Below, piece after piece: positions 22,069-34,276 of a DNA stretch of 64,000 nt. Source of the DNA: Isoetes taiwanensis (lineage: Eukaryota > Streptophyta > Lycopodiopsida > Isoetales > Isoetaceae). The stretch spans positions 8,896,445 to 8,960,444 of the forward strand of contig JAJEKV010000008.1 in NCBI GenBank assembly GCA_021234155.1, written 5' to 3'. The notes beneath the pieces are model-generated. The model saw only the letters and a list, made by a program, of their open reading frames with translations. It was not told the origin of the DNA and ran no database searches. The first letter of the stretch is position 1, and each line of letters starts with the position of its first letter. A program made the position numbers and the translations under genes.

Positions 22069-24241
22069 TATGTAGCATAATAACAGGGGGTTTCTTTTGT
22101 ATTTTTGTACGTTTTTTCATATGGTTTTACCATGATTTGGTGTCCGTATTATATATGATGTACTAATTAGTACTTCTAGAGTGCGCTTAGTATTTCCATG
22201 CATTTATGATTTCCCGTTCCAATTCAATGGTCACCACAACATTTTTAAGTAGAACACATTGTATTTTAAGCTAAAAAGAAAAAGGTAAACGATAATTGAC
22301 ATGCAAGCATCGAGCAAGGCAGTATTAGGGTTTGTTTCGCGGCCACAACTCCCTCTGTTTTGCTGGCACATGCATGGAGCTAGTTTAGGGTTCTCTTATT
22401 GTACCGAGGGTTTTCTAGTAGAGATTTCTATGTTTTGTTTTGCAGGGCTCGTTGAAGCGAATGGCATGCCAGACATGGCTCAAAATTCATGGGCCGCTCC
22501 CAACTCTCCTATTCTTTGTACTCTGGAGCAACCGGTTCTGCTACCCTCAGGCACGGTTATGGTCGGTTTAAAGGTAAGTTTAGAAAGGACTATTGTTTTC
22601 CCTCTACATGCCAGACAAGGATTCCCCCATCCAGCCTTCTTGGATCCCTGATTTCTACGCCTTTGCAATGCTTTGCGGGCTCTTCCTTATAAATGGGTTT
22701 TTAAAATTTGTTGCTTCACAAAACCACTGGCAGGTTTCAACTGAATTGTGGTTCACATTCGTGTGCTAGAGATTGATTTAACCTCTTCGAATGATTGCAC
22801 TGAGTTAAGATAAAACCCAACAAAGTACTCAAAGCCAGGCAAGTAATATTGTTCAGCTGTGCCAACATTTTTTATGGTACTCGAAGGAAGAAGTTAAGGT
22901 TTTCCTTCTATAGATGCATAAAGAGTCCTTTAGAGCTTCTCCAGTTTTTTCGCTTTTCATACATCATCTTTTCTACTTTGCTTTGTTATTTGTAGGTTGT
23001 TTGGTCCGATTTGGGAAATTCTCACACATGTACAAGCTTCAAACTGCTTCAACACAGATTCACTCATTCTGTGACGGAGCAGGAATTTTTTTACAGTTCT
23101 GATAGTCTTAAGGGCTATGTTGTTGAACTACGACATTGGACTTAGATGCAAATTGAAAGATACTAAGAGATTTAATTTCTTACACTTTCAATAGTCTTGA
23201 AGGCTATGTTGTTGAACTACGACATTGGCCACAGATGCAAATTGAAAGATACTAAAAGATCCAAGTATAAGCTGCAAACGAAATTTTACTCTAGGGTTTG
23301 TTTATTTTTTGCTGGCAGGTTTTTTCAGCAGGTGCTTTACCGTATGGCTCTGTTATGATATGTTGTAACTAGGTTCTCATTTGGGAGCTCCTTTAGCTCA
23401 TGAAATATGTAGGTATCTTTTATTCAATTCAAATCTTATAGGTACTTTCAAAAATTGGAGAGCTTACGAATTGACTAAGCATGTGAGTTGCTAAAATAGA
23501 CTGCTTATTATTATTTAAAATAATCAATGATGCAGAAAGACTGTAGTAACCTACAAGCTTGCAGGTTTAAAGATAAAATTGCTGGAGAAATTCGTAATCT
23601 GCAAGCCAGATCTCCTCAGCTTTTTCCCTGCAAAACCACCCTTCGAAACCTGTGTCTTCTCAACAGCACAGTTAGATTCGGCCAAATCCGATTGGTTTTG
23701 CTTCTGTTTTGGTAAGCTCCCATGTTCGAATGCAGAAACCCTAAAGTTGCCCTAATATTCGGCTCCGTCGAAAATCCCATGGTTATTCAAGTTTGTTTGA
23801 ACTATTTCCGTTTAAAATTCAATATCTACCATTATAGCCCTTCCTTTCAATGTCTACCAATATCTAGCAATGCCCATTCTTAAAAAACTCGCCCTCCCTT
23901 TATATCTACTGCCTAAGGTTAAAACTTTAAAATCTCACCCTTCCTTTGAATGTCTACCATTATGGACATGACTACACAAAAATCAAATGCTAGAATATCT
24001 AGCAAAATCGACATGACTACGCAAAAATCAAATGCTAGAATATTTAGCAAAATCTAAATATTTTTTATGGTTTAAATATAACATCAACTCATTCAAGTGT
24101 GAAGTCACATTGTTTGTTTTTAGCCCCGAAGGGGCAAATTTTTTTTTTAACCTATAACAAAAACCATTACATTACACGTCTTCAAATTAAATCCCCCTTG
24201 AAACCCCCTTTGGTTTGGGTGCATATTCACACGGGGGGACG
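22069..24241 (-). mobile_element. C-rich-ended element inserted in ORF1, carries gene pieces
   Basis: Read on the minus strand it starts CGTCCCCCCGTGTGAATATG, has a GCCCCTTCGGGGC hairpin about 110 bp in, and ends CCCCCTGTTATTATGCTA. The same start and end occur at 33023 and 41151. Removing it restores the ORF1 frame across GCC-ATA-TTC. CATA flanks both sides, so either a 4-bp target duplication was made or insertion was between A and T without duplication, as Helitrons do. It is not a typical Helitron because CTRR is not at the 3' end. There are no long terminal inverted repeats. It holds exon-like host sequence (22446-22573) and no transposase. Confidence 0.65.
22446..22573 (+). pseudogene. 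Captured exon-like segment
   Basis: Preceded by TTTTGTTTTGCAG and followed by GTAAGTTTAG, so both splice sites look real. The 128-nt segment reads GLVEANGMPDMAQNSWAAPN and on to VLLPSGTVMVGLK without a stop. It lies on the strand opposite to the element that carries it. I do not recognise the parent gene. Confidence 0.45.
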
Positions 24242-25271
24242 TATGGCAGCCTGGTCGATCCAAACAATTCCACTTCTACAATCAGAATTAACATTTTTCT
24301 TAGCATCCTTCTCACATGCACAGGTAAGGAAAGGGCAATGAGTTCTCCACAGCTTTTTTAGAAAGAAACCATCCCTTTTATCATTGGAGTAAGGCATATT
24401 GCCTTTCTGACTAACATGCAGAGAAGAGTTGTAAAGGCAAGGCTGTCCAAAAAAGTCAGATCTGAAAGGAAGTGTAACTTCTGATTTAGTGAAGTATTTG
24501 TCTAGTTTTGATGCCTTTGCAATAGCAGCCCTGATTTCATCATCAGTAATACCAGTCAAAGCCTTCCAAGTGTCAACACTGATAGGTGCTAAAGCACCAA
24601 AATTTTGACTTTTCCAAATTGCATGTTCCCAGGCAGCTGCATAGCACTCAACATTCTGTTCATGGATAATGGGAAACTTAGATGAATTTTGCAGAGTTAA
24701 GGTAGGGACTTCATCATGGTCCTCCACATCATCACTGTCTGTGTCATTATTACCATCAACCTCTTCATCAAGAAGATCCTCATCAGAGAATAGGCAATTT
24801 TTAATCCCACTTTTAATATAACTTTCTGAGGTAGAGTCAGGACCAGTATCAATATGTAACGAAGACTTCATATCATGCACGGTTTCCAAGTGAGTAAGAC
24901 CAACAAGAAACTTTTTTCCTAAATCATCCTCCATGCAGGTCCTAGCAAAGAGAAGAGCTTCCATGTCTCCATAAATTTTAGAAATCAATGTTTTACAAGC
25001 CTCCAACTTATAGTTTATAGATTTCATCTTTTGGAAAGTAGAGAACCAACCATTAAAGCCAAAGTAACTAACAGGTGACTTGTTCTTATCAATCAAACTA
25101 CTCTCTTTAAGGGTGATAAATTCGTGTACATCCTTGTTTTTGATGCATGCTATCAAAGTTTGCACAGCAAAGTTGGGACTAGAGATACCACATTGATTGT
25201 AGTTTAATAGCAATAAGCTCCTTTATCCACACATTGTTCAAGTCCAATTCACTTTTATCCACTTGAATATT
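24242..25271 (-). CDS. ORF1 middle part (acidic protein), one frameshift
   Basis: A 3' splice site (CTGTTTCTTCTGTGCAG) ends at 25272 and opens NIQVDKSELDLNNVWIKELI; the frame shifts by one base near 25205 and continues for about 325 residues. It contains an acidic block (DEEVDGNNDTDSDDVEDHDE) near its middle and a small Cys/His cluster near its end (HCPFLTCACEK). The acceptor phase matches the donor at 27544 in the terminal repeat, so the protein could begin in the repeat. Function unknown; by position it is a Gag-like or ORF1-like candidate. Confidence 0.5.
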
Positions 25272-25357
25272 CTGCACAGAAGAAACAGTTGAGAAAAAGG
25301 TAGCACCATAATCCAAATCAAGGTTTCAAGTTAAACTTGAAAGTTGGATTAAAGATA

Positions 25358-28300
25358 AAAAAACCCCCAGTCTGAAGAAAACAAGTACAAGACTAGTTAC
25401 CCAGACTTTTAAGACTAGAAATTCCATTTGGAATAAAAAGCCCATACACATGCAACCTTGGATAGGTTAAGGTGCATAATAACCTAACCAAGCCTTGAAA
25501 GGATCGACAATAGAAGAAAAAGAAAATAAGTATACAACATGGAGTACATTAGTAATGTATAACTTTAAACCATTAAAGAAGCAAATGAAAAAAACACTGA
25601 AAAATAAAAATTAATAAACAATGGTTAAACCACGTAAACGAATAGGAATATAAACAAATGAAGATAAAGATAAACAAAGGAAAATAAAGATAAGGATACT
25701 AAATAATAACAAGGGAAGACAAGAAAGAAGATATAGTAGGAAACACACAAAAGATAAAAGAAAACAAGAAACAATATAAGCGACAAAGATGAAAGACCGA
25801 ACTGAGAGTGACAAGAAGTAAAAAGTAGTTTAAGGAACATAATAAAGAAGCACAGGCGCACCAAAACTTGAAAGGATAGAACGAAATGGGAAAAAGAAAC
25901 CGGTTAAATTAAGCTTACTGTCTTTATAATGGAACAGAGTAATAACAAAGAAGTACAAAAATAAGATAAACATACAACCAAAATGGACATATAGAATGTT
26001 ATCCATCAACAAAAGATTTGTAGAATATCACCAAAACTGAGGTTCAGTAGAAGTAGCTTTGCAAAGAAAAATAATGTCGAAAAAAAGTTTATGAGCATCA
26101 ACATTGCTCCCAAGAACACCAAGTACACGCATGGAGGGTTGAGTCTGGTTACCTGTACCACAAGAAATTAGACAAGCATTAGAATGGTTGCCAATAACAG
26201 GGTAACAGGTAAGCAATGGACAAAACCGGCTTATCGCCTTTCACCACAATAACTTAGAAATATATTTAAAATTTAATATGTCAGAAAAACTTAAGAGAAT
26301 ACAGTGAAACAAGAAAAGACATAAGCACAAAAGATCATTAGATGGGAAAAAATGGTAGCTATGGCCAAACAATAGATCGATACTACAGAGAAAACGTATG
26401 GGACACCACCAAAATGGTAAATAACAAGGTAAGGAATGAACTTCTGTCTATAATTACTTATGCCAAGCGTCTGGAAACAAATAGCCAGGAATGAAATTAT
26501 GTCTTGAGTTTCATAGGTCCAATATCTTAAAAACTGAAAATACCTAGCTGAAGTAGGACAAGGAACTAATTCATAATCTGGATCAAACGTTGTAGCTTAA
26601 AAAGTGAATCAATCTATGAACATAGCGGGAGAAAATAGGCCAGGGCAGAGATAAAGGAAAAGCTACAAGGCAAAGAATGAACTTATGTCACGTGTAACAA
26701 ATGCTAAGTGTCTAAAAACTGGCAATAATTAGCTACAGCAGGGTTATAAGGTTGGAATAAATTTATGTCTTGATTTATAAAGTTCCAGAATCTTAGCAAC
26801 TGGGATCAGAAAAAACTTCACAATTTGGATCAACAGTTTCAGATTAAAATGCGAAACAATCTAGTACCACAGTGGTAAAAAAACAGGTCAGGGTAGAGCT
26901 ATAGGAAAAGATTTAAGGTATCATAAGTATGAATAGGACAAGCAGCTCCAGAAAAGGACAACTCAAAGAAAAAATAAGGATAAATAACACTGTTCCCAGG
27001 ATCTCTAGAACAAAAAGTGATAACTGAGTTGTTGCAGTAAATAGCAATTCATGAAACGTCATTGAGCATTGATCCATATATACATCAGCGTTAGTATACC
27101 AAAGGCAACAAGAAGATGATTTAACTAGAGTAAAACAAAGAAAACCAAGACAAGCGGTTTATCCAGTGCAGGGAATTCATAATATCATTAGCTCCCTATG
27201 ACCTGTAACTTTATTTCTGAAATCACAGCGTAACATGACCACATGCATAACCATGTTATTCTATTGATAATACTGAAGGCTAGTTAATGGAAATTGTATA
27301 CCTAAGAAAAACCAGGAAGGCAATACCTAAGAAAAACCAGGAAGTCAAGAAAAATCGAAGCACATCAAGGCAATAACTACATGTTAATTATTTACTGTAG
27401 AATAAGTGCGAGAAGAAATATCAGCAGCAATTTGATAAAAAAAATAAGAGCATTTAGAGTGGGAGCAGAGAATTTAGCTCAACATGGAGAGACTTGTAGG
27501 AGACATGTGGGATCAACTATAAAAAGAAGGAGGACACAAAAACCTGAGTGGTGGCTTTAGCGGGTACAGAGTCTTCAATAAATTCAGCATCATGGAGAAG
27601 AGAATTCACAGCAGAACCATGTTCATCCGAGCTAATCAGAATGGGAGTGTTCACCTTCGGAACTGGAATTCCAATATCAGGAACAAGATTGATCTGGCCA
27701 GAGCTGTTCCCTTCTTCTAAACTTGGTAAGATATTAGACACCGGTTTTGCCATAGCCTTTGCAGGCTTATGAAAATCAAATACACCCTTCCTCTTTTCAG
27801 TCAACCTCTTTTCCATTTGCAGTTTGAGTATAGTGGCTTTGTTTAAGCCACCCTTTTTCCTTCCCATACACCAGAATAAACAACAGGAAGAAGACAGAGC
27901 AGCAACGAAAGGGAGCAGTAAGGAAAAAATCCGATCATACAAACAGGTTTAAATAGATCTTTATGCAGCCGGAAATGAACCTATCAGAGAAGATCCACCG
28001 TTTGAGCTTCCACCCGTAGGCTTTCCAGGCAGTGACCGCATGCAGGGAGACATCTCCAGCCATCTATAGCCGGATTAGGTAAAAAAGAACCCTAAATTTG
28101 ATATCTGTTATTGAACTTACATTATCGAAGATACCTTATTAACTAGGTTATGGAGCAATAAGGTTTACAGGATAATTCCCCCATGGGGCAAACCACAAAA
28201 CAACTTCTATTATTAAGAGAGCAAGCCAAACCAGTGGAGATATAGCAGAGAAAGATTGCCAAGGCACCAAAGGAGAAAATTCTTAAAGGTTATGTAGTAA

Positions 28301-28579
28301 TGAAGGCTTACAGGACACTTCCCCCATGGGGCAAACCATAGAACAAATTGAATTAATATTTTAAGAGAGCAAGCTAAACAAGAGGAGATAAAGTAGAAAC
28401 CCTGCCAAGTCAACAAGGGAAAAAAAATTCCTAATGGATATAGAGCAAAGAAGGTTTAAAAGACCTTACCCCCATGGGGCAAACCATAAAACAAGTTGAA
28501 TTCTAACTTTAAGAGAGGAAGCTAAACAAGTGGAGATACAGCAGAAAATCCTGCCAAGACGATCAAGGGAAAATATCAT

Positions 28580-28586
<7 letters not shown>
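25358..28586 (-). repeat. Penelope-like terminal repeat, upstream copy
   Basis: The upstream direct repeat, matching 15770-18996. It lies next to a run of about 42 A's on the plus strand (28585-28628), after which an unrelated LINE fragment begins. It contains the ORF1 first exon with its donor, so transcription of the element may start in this repeat. Confidence 0.85.
27544..27867 (-). CDS. ORF1 first exon (MGRKKGGLN type), upstream repeat copy
   Basis: ATG at 27867 gives a basic N-terminus (MGRKKGGLNKATILKLQMEK), then LTEKRKGVFDFHKPAKAMAK and an acidic tail ending ATTQ. The codon CAG at 27546-27544 is followed by GTTTTTGTG. The exon ends in phase 0 and the acceptor at 25272 opens in phase 0, giving a candidate intron of about 2.27 kb. 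An upstream in-frame ATG at 27942 adds a hydrophobic leader that is not conserved in the other copy (one indel), so I prefer 27867. A homologous exon occurs at 31507. Confidence 0.55.
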
Positions 28587-28628
<42 letters not shown>

Positions 28629-28632
<4 letters not shown>

Positions 28633-29580
28633 GCTGGCTGAAGTGGGTCTCATCACTCTTGAGGCCATCTTGCCCTAAAGTGTTGAAGAATTTTCAACGA
28701 GCTCCAACAGATGTCCAATGTAAGAAAACATGCTTATTTGAGAATATTTTGCTGTCAATGAACTTAATACAAACACGCTTTTCAACTTTATTGGGGTAAC
28801 AGTAATCTAGGCACTTGCCCAATGCTATCAAGCTTATACATGAACCGTGATAAGATAATAAAAAAAAAAAAAAAAAAAAAAAATGTCGGGCCGTGGGTCT
28901 CATCACTCTTGAGGCAGAAGCTCTTTGTATGACAATAAATTGTGTAAATAGAGTGCAACAGATGGATGATAACAGATTACCAAAGATGGCCTTACTTCAA
29001 TCCGCACAAAAAGGTTGGTACAAAGAGGTGAAAGATTGGGTCTCCAAATGGGGGATAGATGATGCTGACTGGCCAACAACAGAAATTGGAATTGGAGAAC
29101 TTGTTTAAGAAAAAGTGCTAAACAAGATGTGGCATAATCCAGGATCAAGGATGAAGATATACATAGAAGAAATAAATCTGATGATGACATACACAAGCTC
29201 AGAATACTTACATGCACATATCAAGGTACAACAAGCACCTGATAGCAAAGTACAGGACGAGCTCACGTCAGCTGAGGGTAGAAACAGGGAGGTGGGAAAA
29301 GCTCCCTAGGGGAGAATGAGTTTGCACGGTTTGTGTAGATAAGATTGAAGACGAGTCACATGTTTTTCTGCATTGTTCACTTTATTCAGACATAAGGAGA
29401 CAATTTGGCATTGATTATCCGAGCTTTTACACTCTACTCCAGATAGACCTAACAGACTAAGCTGCTTCTTTAGAGAAGTTGGAAAACATCTGTGTGATTG
29501 ACGTTGTATTTTTTTTCGCTCTATAACCTCTTAGGGTCCTAAAGAGCGTGATTAATATATTTTCATTCATTTTTCAAATT
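28629..29580 (+). mobile_element. LINE fragment, ORF2 C-terminus
   Basis: Reads IMLAEVGLITLEA, then, past an insert, EALCMTINCVNRVQQMDDNR, and later in other frames SSRQLRVETGRWEKLPRGE and VCTVCVDKIEDESHVFLHC, a CxxC/H/C zinc-binding tail like that at 1-120. One stop at 29106 and at least two frameshifts break it. It seems 5'-truncated at the A-run ending 28628. Confidence 0.7.
28666..28892 (+). mobile_element. Short retroposed insert with poly(A)
   Basis: It is flanked by a 23-bp direct repeat starting GTGGGTCTCATCACTCTTGA (28643-28665 and 28893-28915) that lies inside the LINE reading frame, so it is a target-site duplication. The insert ends in about 24 A's (28860-28883) followed by TGTCGGGCC. 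It has no coding content. The source is unknown: a truncated LINE tail or a processed transcript. Confidence 0.65.
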
Positions 29581-31490
29581 TCAGTTGCTTGAGCAAGGTT
29601 CCATGCAAAAGGAAATTTAATTGCTACAATTACTAGTTGTTATATTGTCAGCACTTTCCCTAAAGTAGTCTTCCAATGCAAAATGCAACCATTTGCACTT
29701 AAGTTCATCACCTTGCAATGAGAATACTGAGCAATCATTTTGTACCTACTGGTAACTATTTCTATAACCCTTGCTCAACTAGGATGAGGGGCTACATTCT
29801 CGAAAGTTGCAGGGCTTTGCAACTTTCCAATTGCTCATATGCTGAATGCTCTTGCAGGAATTTGGAAGGATGGCATGTTAGCTGACTTAACTCTTCATCT
29901 CAAAATCTTAGCCCAATTGGTGAACAATCTGGTTAGCAGTGCCGGTTCAAAGTGTAAGGAACATCTCAAAGGTAATCTTTTCTTTAAATGTTCCTTACAA
30001 GTTCAACCAGGGTTGTGAGAAAGATAGCATTGTTTGTGGGCATATTTAACAGTGGCCCTGACAACTGTTAGCCATTTTTTTTACAATGGTAGCTCAGTCT
30101 ACAGCTTTAAGTTTGTTTTTTGGCCTTTTGACATGAAAAACAGAGGTATATAAATGGGGCAAGGGTGCAAATTGTGGTTTGGGATTGGATAAGAGTGCAA
30201 ATGTTTGTCGCAGTTTCCATGATCCTTGTTGTGAAGGACTGAGATTCCTATTAGAACAAGGAGCATGTTTGATATGTGGATCTCTTGTTATTTTATCCCG
30301 CTAGTTGGGGATTCGAAAGTAGCCCTAAAGATCCTATGCCAGATTTAAAATTGCAAATCTTATTTAAATACGTTGCTGTCATACTGCATAATGCATTGTC
30401 GAACTCTCTCACAATTCCATCTCCTTAAGCTAGTCTAAGCTACATCTGCGTAGTAATTTGAAATGGTCAATTTAAATAACAAGTCGAATGCTCTGCTGCA
30501 CCACATGCTTTTGTTCCATGTAATATTTCTAGACATGGTGCATCCCTACAGGACAACAAGAATGACTTAACAGTTATTGAAGGCATTGTTTGAGATCCCT
30601 ATTTGTTTCAAGAACTTCTCTTTTGAGTTGCAAGTCGTTTCTTTTGGCCAATCAAGTTGTTATTATTGTTGTTGTCGTAGGGGGGTTGGCCACATTTATT
30701 ATAGAGTCTCTTACATTCTGCATTTCATGTCATGGTTTGAACTACATGCATGTTGGGGAGTTGAAGTATGCACAAAACATATGCAATATCTATAAGTACA
30801 CAACATTGAACATAGATCTCTGAATCATGATGAATCAAGCAAAAATATACACTATTCATTTCTATTTTGATATATTGCCACTGGCAGCATCATGTAGATA
30901 AGCCTATAAAAACTACTCTTATATGACATCTTAAATAATACTAGTAACGGTGTCCGGTGTTGCCGGGCTTTTGCTACAATATAATATATAGGAATGAGAT
31001 AGAAATAGTAGAGGAAGCATTTGTATAATTTGTTTCTTGGTGCTATGTGGAAGAGGTGATTATTAGATTCGATATCATGGCAATGTGGATGAACCGAGAC
31101 ATTCATTTGGCACCATATGTTTAACTAAATATGTTGCTTGTTCAGAAACAAAAAGTATGTTGTGGATGAGATGGTGCATTCAATATGCCACAATCTTCTT
31201 TGTCAAATGTATGCAACGAATATACAATGTTCGGCAAACATCTATCTACATGATTATAAAGAGCGGAATGGTATTACCTTGAGTTGGGCAATATGTTGTT
31301 TGTTGACAACAGGCACAACCACCTTTCTTAAATATGGGGAAGGATTATACAATGTTGGGCAAGTATCAACGTATTATGTTTACAAATGCTTTTTACAAAT
31401 TTTTTTAGTTGGGAAAAAAAGTTAACAAAAGAGGTTTTTTTACCAAACTATTATATACAATATCCAAGTAACTAATCCTTATGTCGGATC
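29581..31490. other. Unassigned AT-rich stretch
   Basis: No gene, terminal repeat or recognisable element is seen. The open frames at 30577-30823 and 31085-31425 overlap one another in shifted phase and look like chance. Confidence 0.45.
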
Positions 31491-31506
31491 TGAGCTAGTG
31501 TTGGGC

Positions 31507-31782
31507 ATGGCCCGTAAGAAAGGAGATCTTAACATGGCCACTAGAAGAATAACTGAGAAAGAGAATGCTAAGGAGGCCAAGCCTGCCAAGAAGTTGAAGC
31601 CCTTTTCTTTCCACAAAAAAGTTGTAGCAACTAAAGCTATTACTGAGCCCATTGCTCTGAATTTGGGAGATGCCTCTACGGAAAAGGCTAGTGAGAATTT
31701 GGTACAAGGCAGTGAGCTAGCCAGCCCTGCACAAAAGGGGTCTGATAAGGCACTAATTGTGGAAGACCCGGAGGTAGAGGAT
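31507..31782 (+). pseudogene. ORF1 first exon of a second Penelope-like family, 5' piece
   Basis: ATG at 31507 opens MARKKGDLNMATRRITEKEN, and FSFHKKVVATKAITEP follows. Order and spacing match the exons at 27867 and 18294 (MGRKKGGLN..., then FHKP-x-KAMAKP). The exon is cut at 31782 by an 11-kb LTR element and resumes in frame at 42932 (the target duplication AGGAT supplies GAG-GAT). The original exon would have about 118 codons. Confidence 0.6.
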
Positions 31783-32427
31783 TGATATGGTGGTGCTCGG
31801 GGGAGTGGTTCAGGCCAACGCATCCAGACTTAAAACTAGTAATTAGTGTGTCAAGGCAGACTAGATCATAAGTTATGATTTTAAATGCTTGGGTTATGTT
31901 AGGCAATAAAATCTTTAAAGAACCATTGATTATGAAATTTAAAATATATGATTGCGGCTGATAATGGGTCGCAGACCTCTTCCGTAGAAACAACCATCTC
32001 AGATCTCCCGGAACTGTGGTAAAAAAGGCAGATCCGGCTCTGTAAAAGAGAAATTCTAGATATTTTAACTGATTTCTTGACTCAAATGAATGCTTATCTT
32101 TTTGAAGATATTTTCGAGTAGAAAAAGGTTCTTCTGGTAATAGCTTGATCACTGCCTATATAAGCAATTGTTCCTCATATTTCTGATATAGGAAGGTCTA
32201 CGGTTGAGTTCTGGAGTTAAGATCTTCTGTTTTGTTTGCGGTCTTAGTTGGTTGAGTTTGTTCTTTGAAGTTGAACACTTGGATGCGATTGGGAATGCAA
32301 GATAACGATTTCTTGCAGAGCCTGGACCCGGCTGGGTGGAGAGCTTTGGGCTAAAGGCCTGGTATTTAGAATGGTTAAAGATTTCATGTTTAATTTCTGA
32401 TTTCTGGCTAACTCATGAATTGTATCA
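31783..32427 (+). repeat. 5' LTR of the TGATAT element
   Basis: Begins TGATATGGTGGTGCTCGG and ends ATGAATTGTATCA, giving short TGATA/TATCA inverted ends. 645 bp against 637 bp in the 3' LTR. A TATA-like CTATATAAGC is at about 32155. Confidence 0.9.
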
Positions 32428-32429
32428 AG

Positions 32430-32441
32430 TGGTATCAGAGC
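32430..32441 (+). promoter_or_regulatory. Primer-binding site, tRNA-iMet
   Basis: TGGTATCAGAGC, complementary to the 3' end of plant initiator methionine tRNA, starts 3 nt after the LTR. Confidence 0.9.
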
Positions 32442-32685
32442 TAAGTTTCTTTCACTGGAGCTTGTGGATAGATCTTAGTAAGAATAGAAATCTTGAAATT
32501 TTCAATTAAGCCCAGCTCATAATTATGATAAGATGAAGACAAGGTTTAGAATTCCGCTATAGGATTGTCTCTGCAGCAAATACTGTATTGAATATGAATA
32601 TTTCTGGGTGACAAAATAAGCCTTGAAATCAGAGCTCTAGTACTGGCTCCTCGTCCCTGAGAGTAGTATAACTAAAGCTGTAGTT

Positions 32686-33142
32686 TAACAAGCAACAAAT
32701 TAACTACCATTAACATTAATTAACACAACCATTGGGTCCAACACATTTAAATTAAAATCCCCCTTAAACCCCCTTTGGTTTGGGTGCATATTCACACGGG
32801 GGGTGACGTAGGGTAGCGAGAGCCCTCATAATTGTATTCTGCACGTACAAAATCAACACCATATAGTATTCCGCTTGAAATCTTATAGTATTTTGCGAAT
32901 CTTGTTATACAGTATAGCAAATTTTGTACTTGCATACCCCACAAACGAGGAACTTTACGTACGGTGTAGATTAAGGAATAAGGGGTGAATATGCCTATCC
33001 AACAGCTCTCGTTGCCCGGAGTCACCCCCCGTGTGAATATGCACCCAAACCAAAGGGGGTTTAAGGGGGATTTTAATTTAAATGTGTTGGACCCAATGGT
33101 TGTGTTAATTAATGTTAATGGTAGTTATGTGTTGGTTGTTAA
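32686..33142. repeat. 120-bp inverted arms around a 217-bp centre
   Basis: 32686-32805 is the near-perfect reverse complement of 33023-33142; both begin at the CACCCCCCGTGTG end of the C-rich element. The centre (32806-33022) has no open frame of note and includes TACGTACGGTGTAG. It looks like a truncated opposite-orientation copy joined head to head, or a foldback variant. Confidence 0.75.
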
Positions 33143-33463
33143 AGTAAAAAAAAATTTGGGCCCTTCGGGCCCTAAAAAAAGCAAACATACGTAAAAACAT
33201 GTAAAACATGCAAAACATATAGCAATATGTAATACGTAATATGTAATACATAATGGTAAAAATAATATGAGTAACACAAGCTTCTAATACTAATATCTAG
33301 TATTAGCATAATGGTAGATAGATATTGAAAGGAAGGGTTATTAAATTTTGAAGTTTAAAGGATTGTAGACATTCAAAGGAAGGGTGAGATTTTGAACCTT
33401 AGGCAGTAGATATAAAGGGAGGGCGAGTTTTTTAAGAATGGGCATTGCTAGATATTGGTAGAC

Positions 33464-34262
33464 TGATACAGAGTCATAGCACGGGGGAGTGGTCCACGGC
33501 GCTAGGGTTATGGGGCATGGCAAAATATGGCAAAGTTGTGGAAACATGGCAAACATTACTCATGTATCTAGGGACCTTTATTCTTATGGGAAATACAAGG
33601 TAAAGGTGGTTGCACAAACATGGAAGGGGTCGAGGCACTATCATTGGGATTATTGGTTGAGGAAAATATCATAGATAATGTCCCATATGATAAGTCATAT
33701 AATCTAATTAAAGGCAAGGAGATATTTTGAGAAAAAAGGCAACTGCCTGCTAAAAAAGGCTAAAGTCGCAGAGACATCTATAAATAGAACCGAAAATTCA
33801 GTTGGACATATCTCGGTAACCAGAGGTCGGATTGCAGCGACCTTTACTTCGTTGGAACCGGCTCGGAATCTAGTTTCCGAATTGGGGTGGCACATTCTGT
33901 AGTTCATCCGGAGGAGAGAGTAATGGCCGAAAAGGTGACAGGGGGTCACAAATTACTGCTATAGCGACTCTGCAGATTTGCAATTATTTTCTGATCTATG
34001 GTCTACGTGGAGTAGCTATGGATTGAATGTTTGCTCGAGAGCTACGTGGAGTAGCCAGATATTGTTTGCTCATGGTCTAAGCGGAGTAGACAGATACTGT
34101 TTGCTGGGCCAGTTGCATTGCCATAATCTTGTGGACCCGGTTGGGTGGTTAACCGTGTTCTTCAATGTATTTGTTTGAGATATATGATAATCGGATCTTG
34201 TTCTACAATTAAGATGTTGTTGTTCAGTTGAGTACTTTCCCCATAAACAATGAATCGTATCA
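33464..34262 (+). repeat. LTR 1 of the TGATAC element
   Basis: 799 bp, TGATACAGAGTCATAGCACG to AATGAATCGTATCA. Contains TCTATAAATAG at about 33778, a good TATA box, and three GTGGA-type hairpins at 34003-34091. Confidence 0.9.
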
Positions 34263-34264
34263 AG

Positions 34265-34276
34265 TGGTATCAGAGC
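34265..34276 (+). promoter_or_regulatory. Primer-binding site, tRNA-iMet
   Basis: TGGTATCAGAGC, 2 nt after LTR 1. The same site occurs after LTR 2 at 36126-36137 but not after LTR 3, where the target duplication follows instead. Confidence 0.9.

Larger units (their letters stand above)
15770..28586 (-). mobile_element. Penelope-like retroelement with long direct terminal repeats
   Basis: This is a 12.8-kb unit read on the minus strand: terminal repeat (28586-25358), ORF1 (25271-24242, continued at 22068-21545), reverse transcriptase (21202-19159), stem-loop (19108-19027), terminal repeat (18996-15770). The terminal repeats are direct and of equal length (about 3.2 kb), as in the pseudo-LTRs known for Penelope-like elements. 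The RT has the features of that class, and no integrase, protease, RNase H or GIY-YIG domain was seen. The conserved segments resemble the plant and algal members most. A 2.2-kb element at 22069-24241 interrupts ORF1. Several single-base frameshifts suggest that this copy is inactive. Confidence 0.75.

Noticed and set aside
22073-24238. Canonical Helitron
   Set aside because: The 3' terminus is GCTA followed by CATA with no CTRR and no hairpin within about 12 bp of the end.
30577-31425. Possible small genes in the 29.6-31.5 kb gap
   Set aside because: Overlapping frames with no splice signals, no motifs and AT-rich composition.
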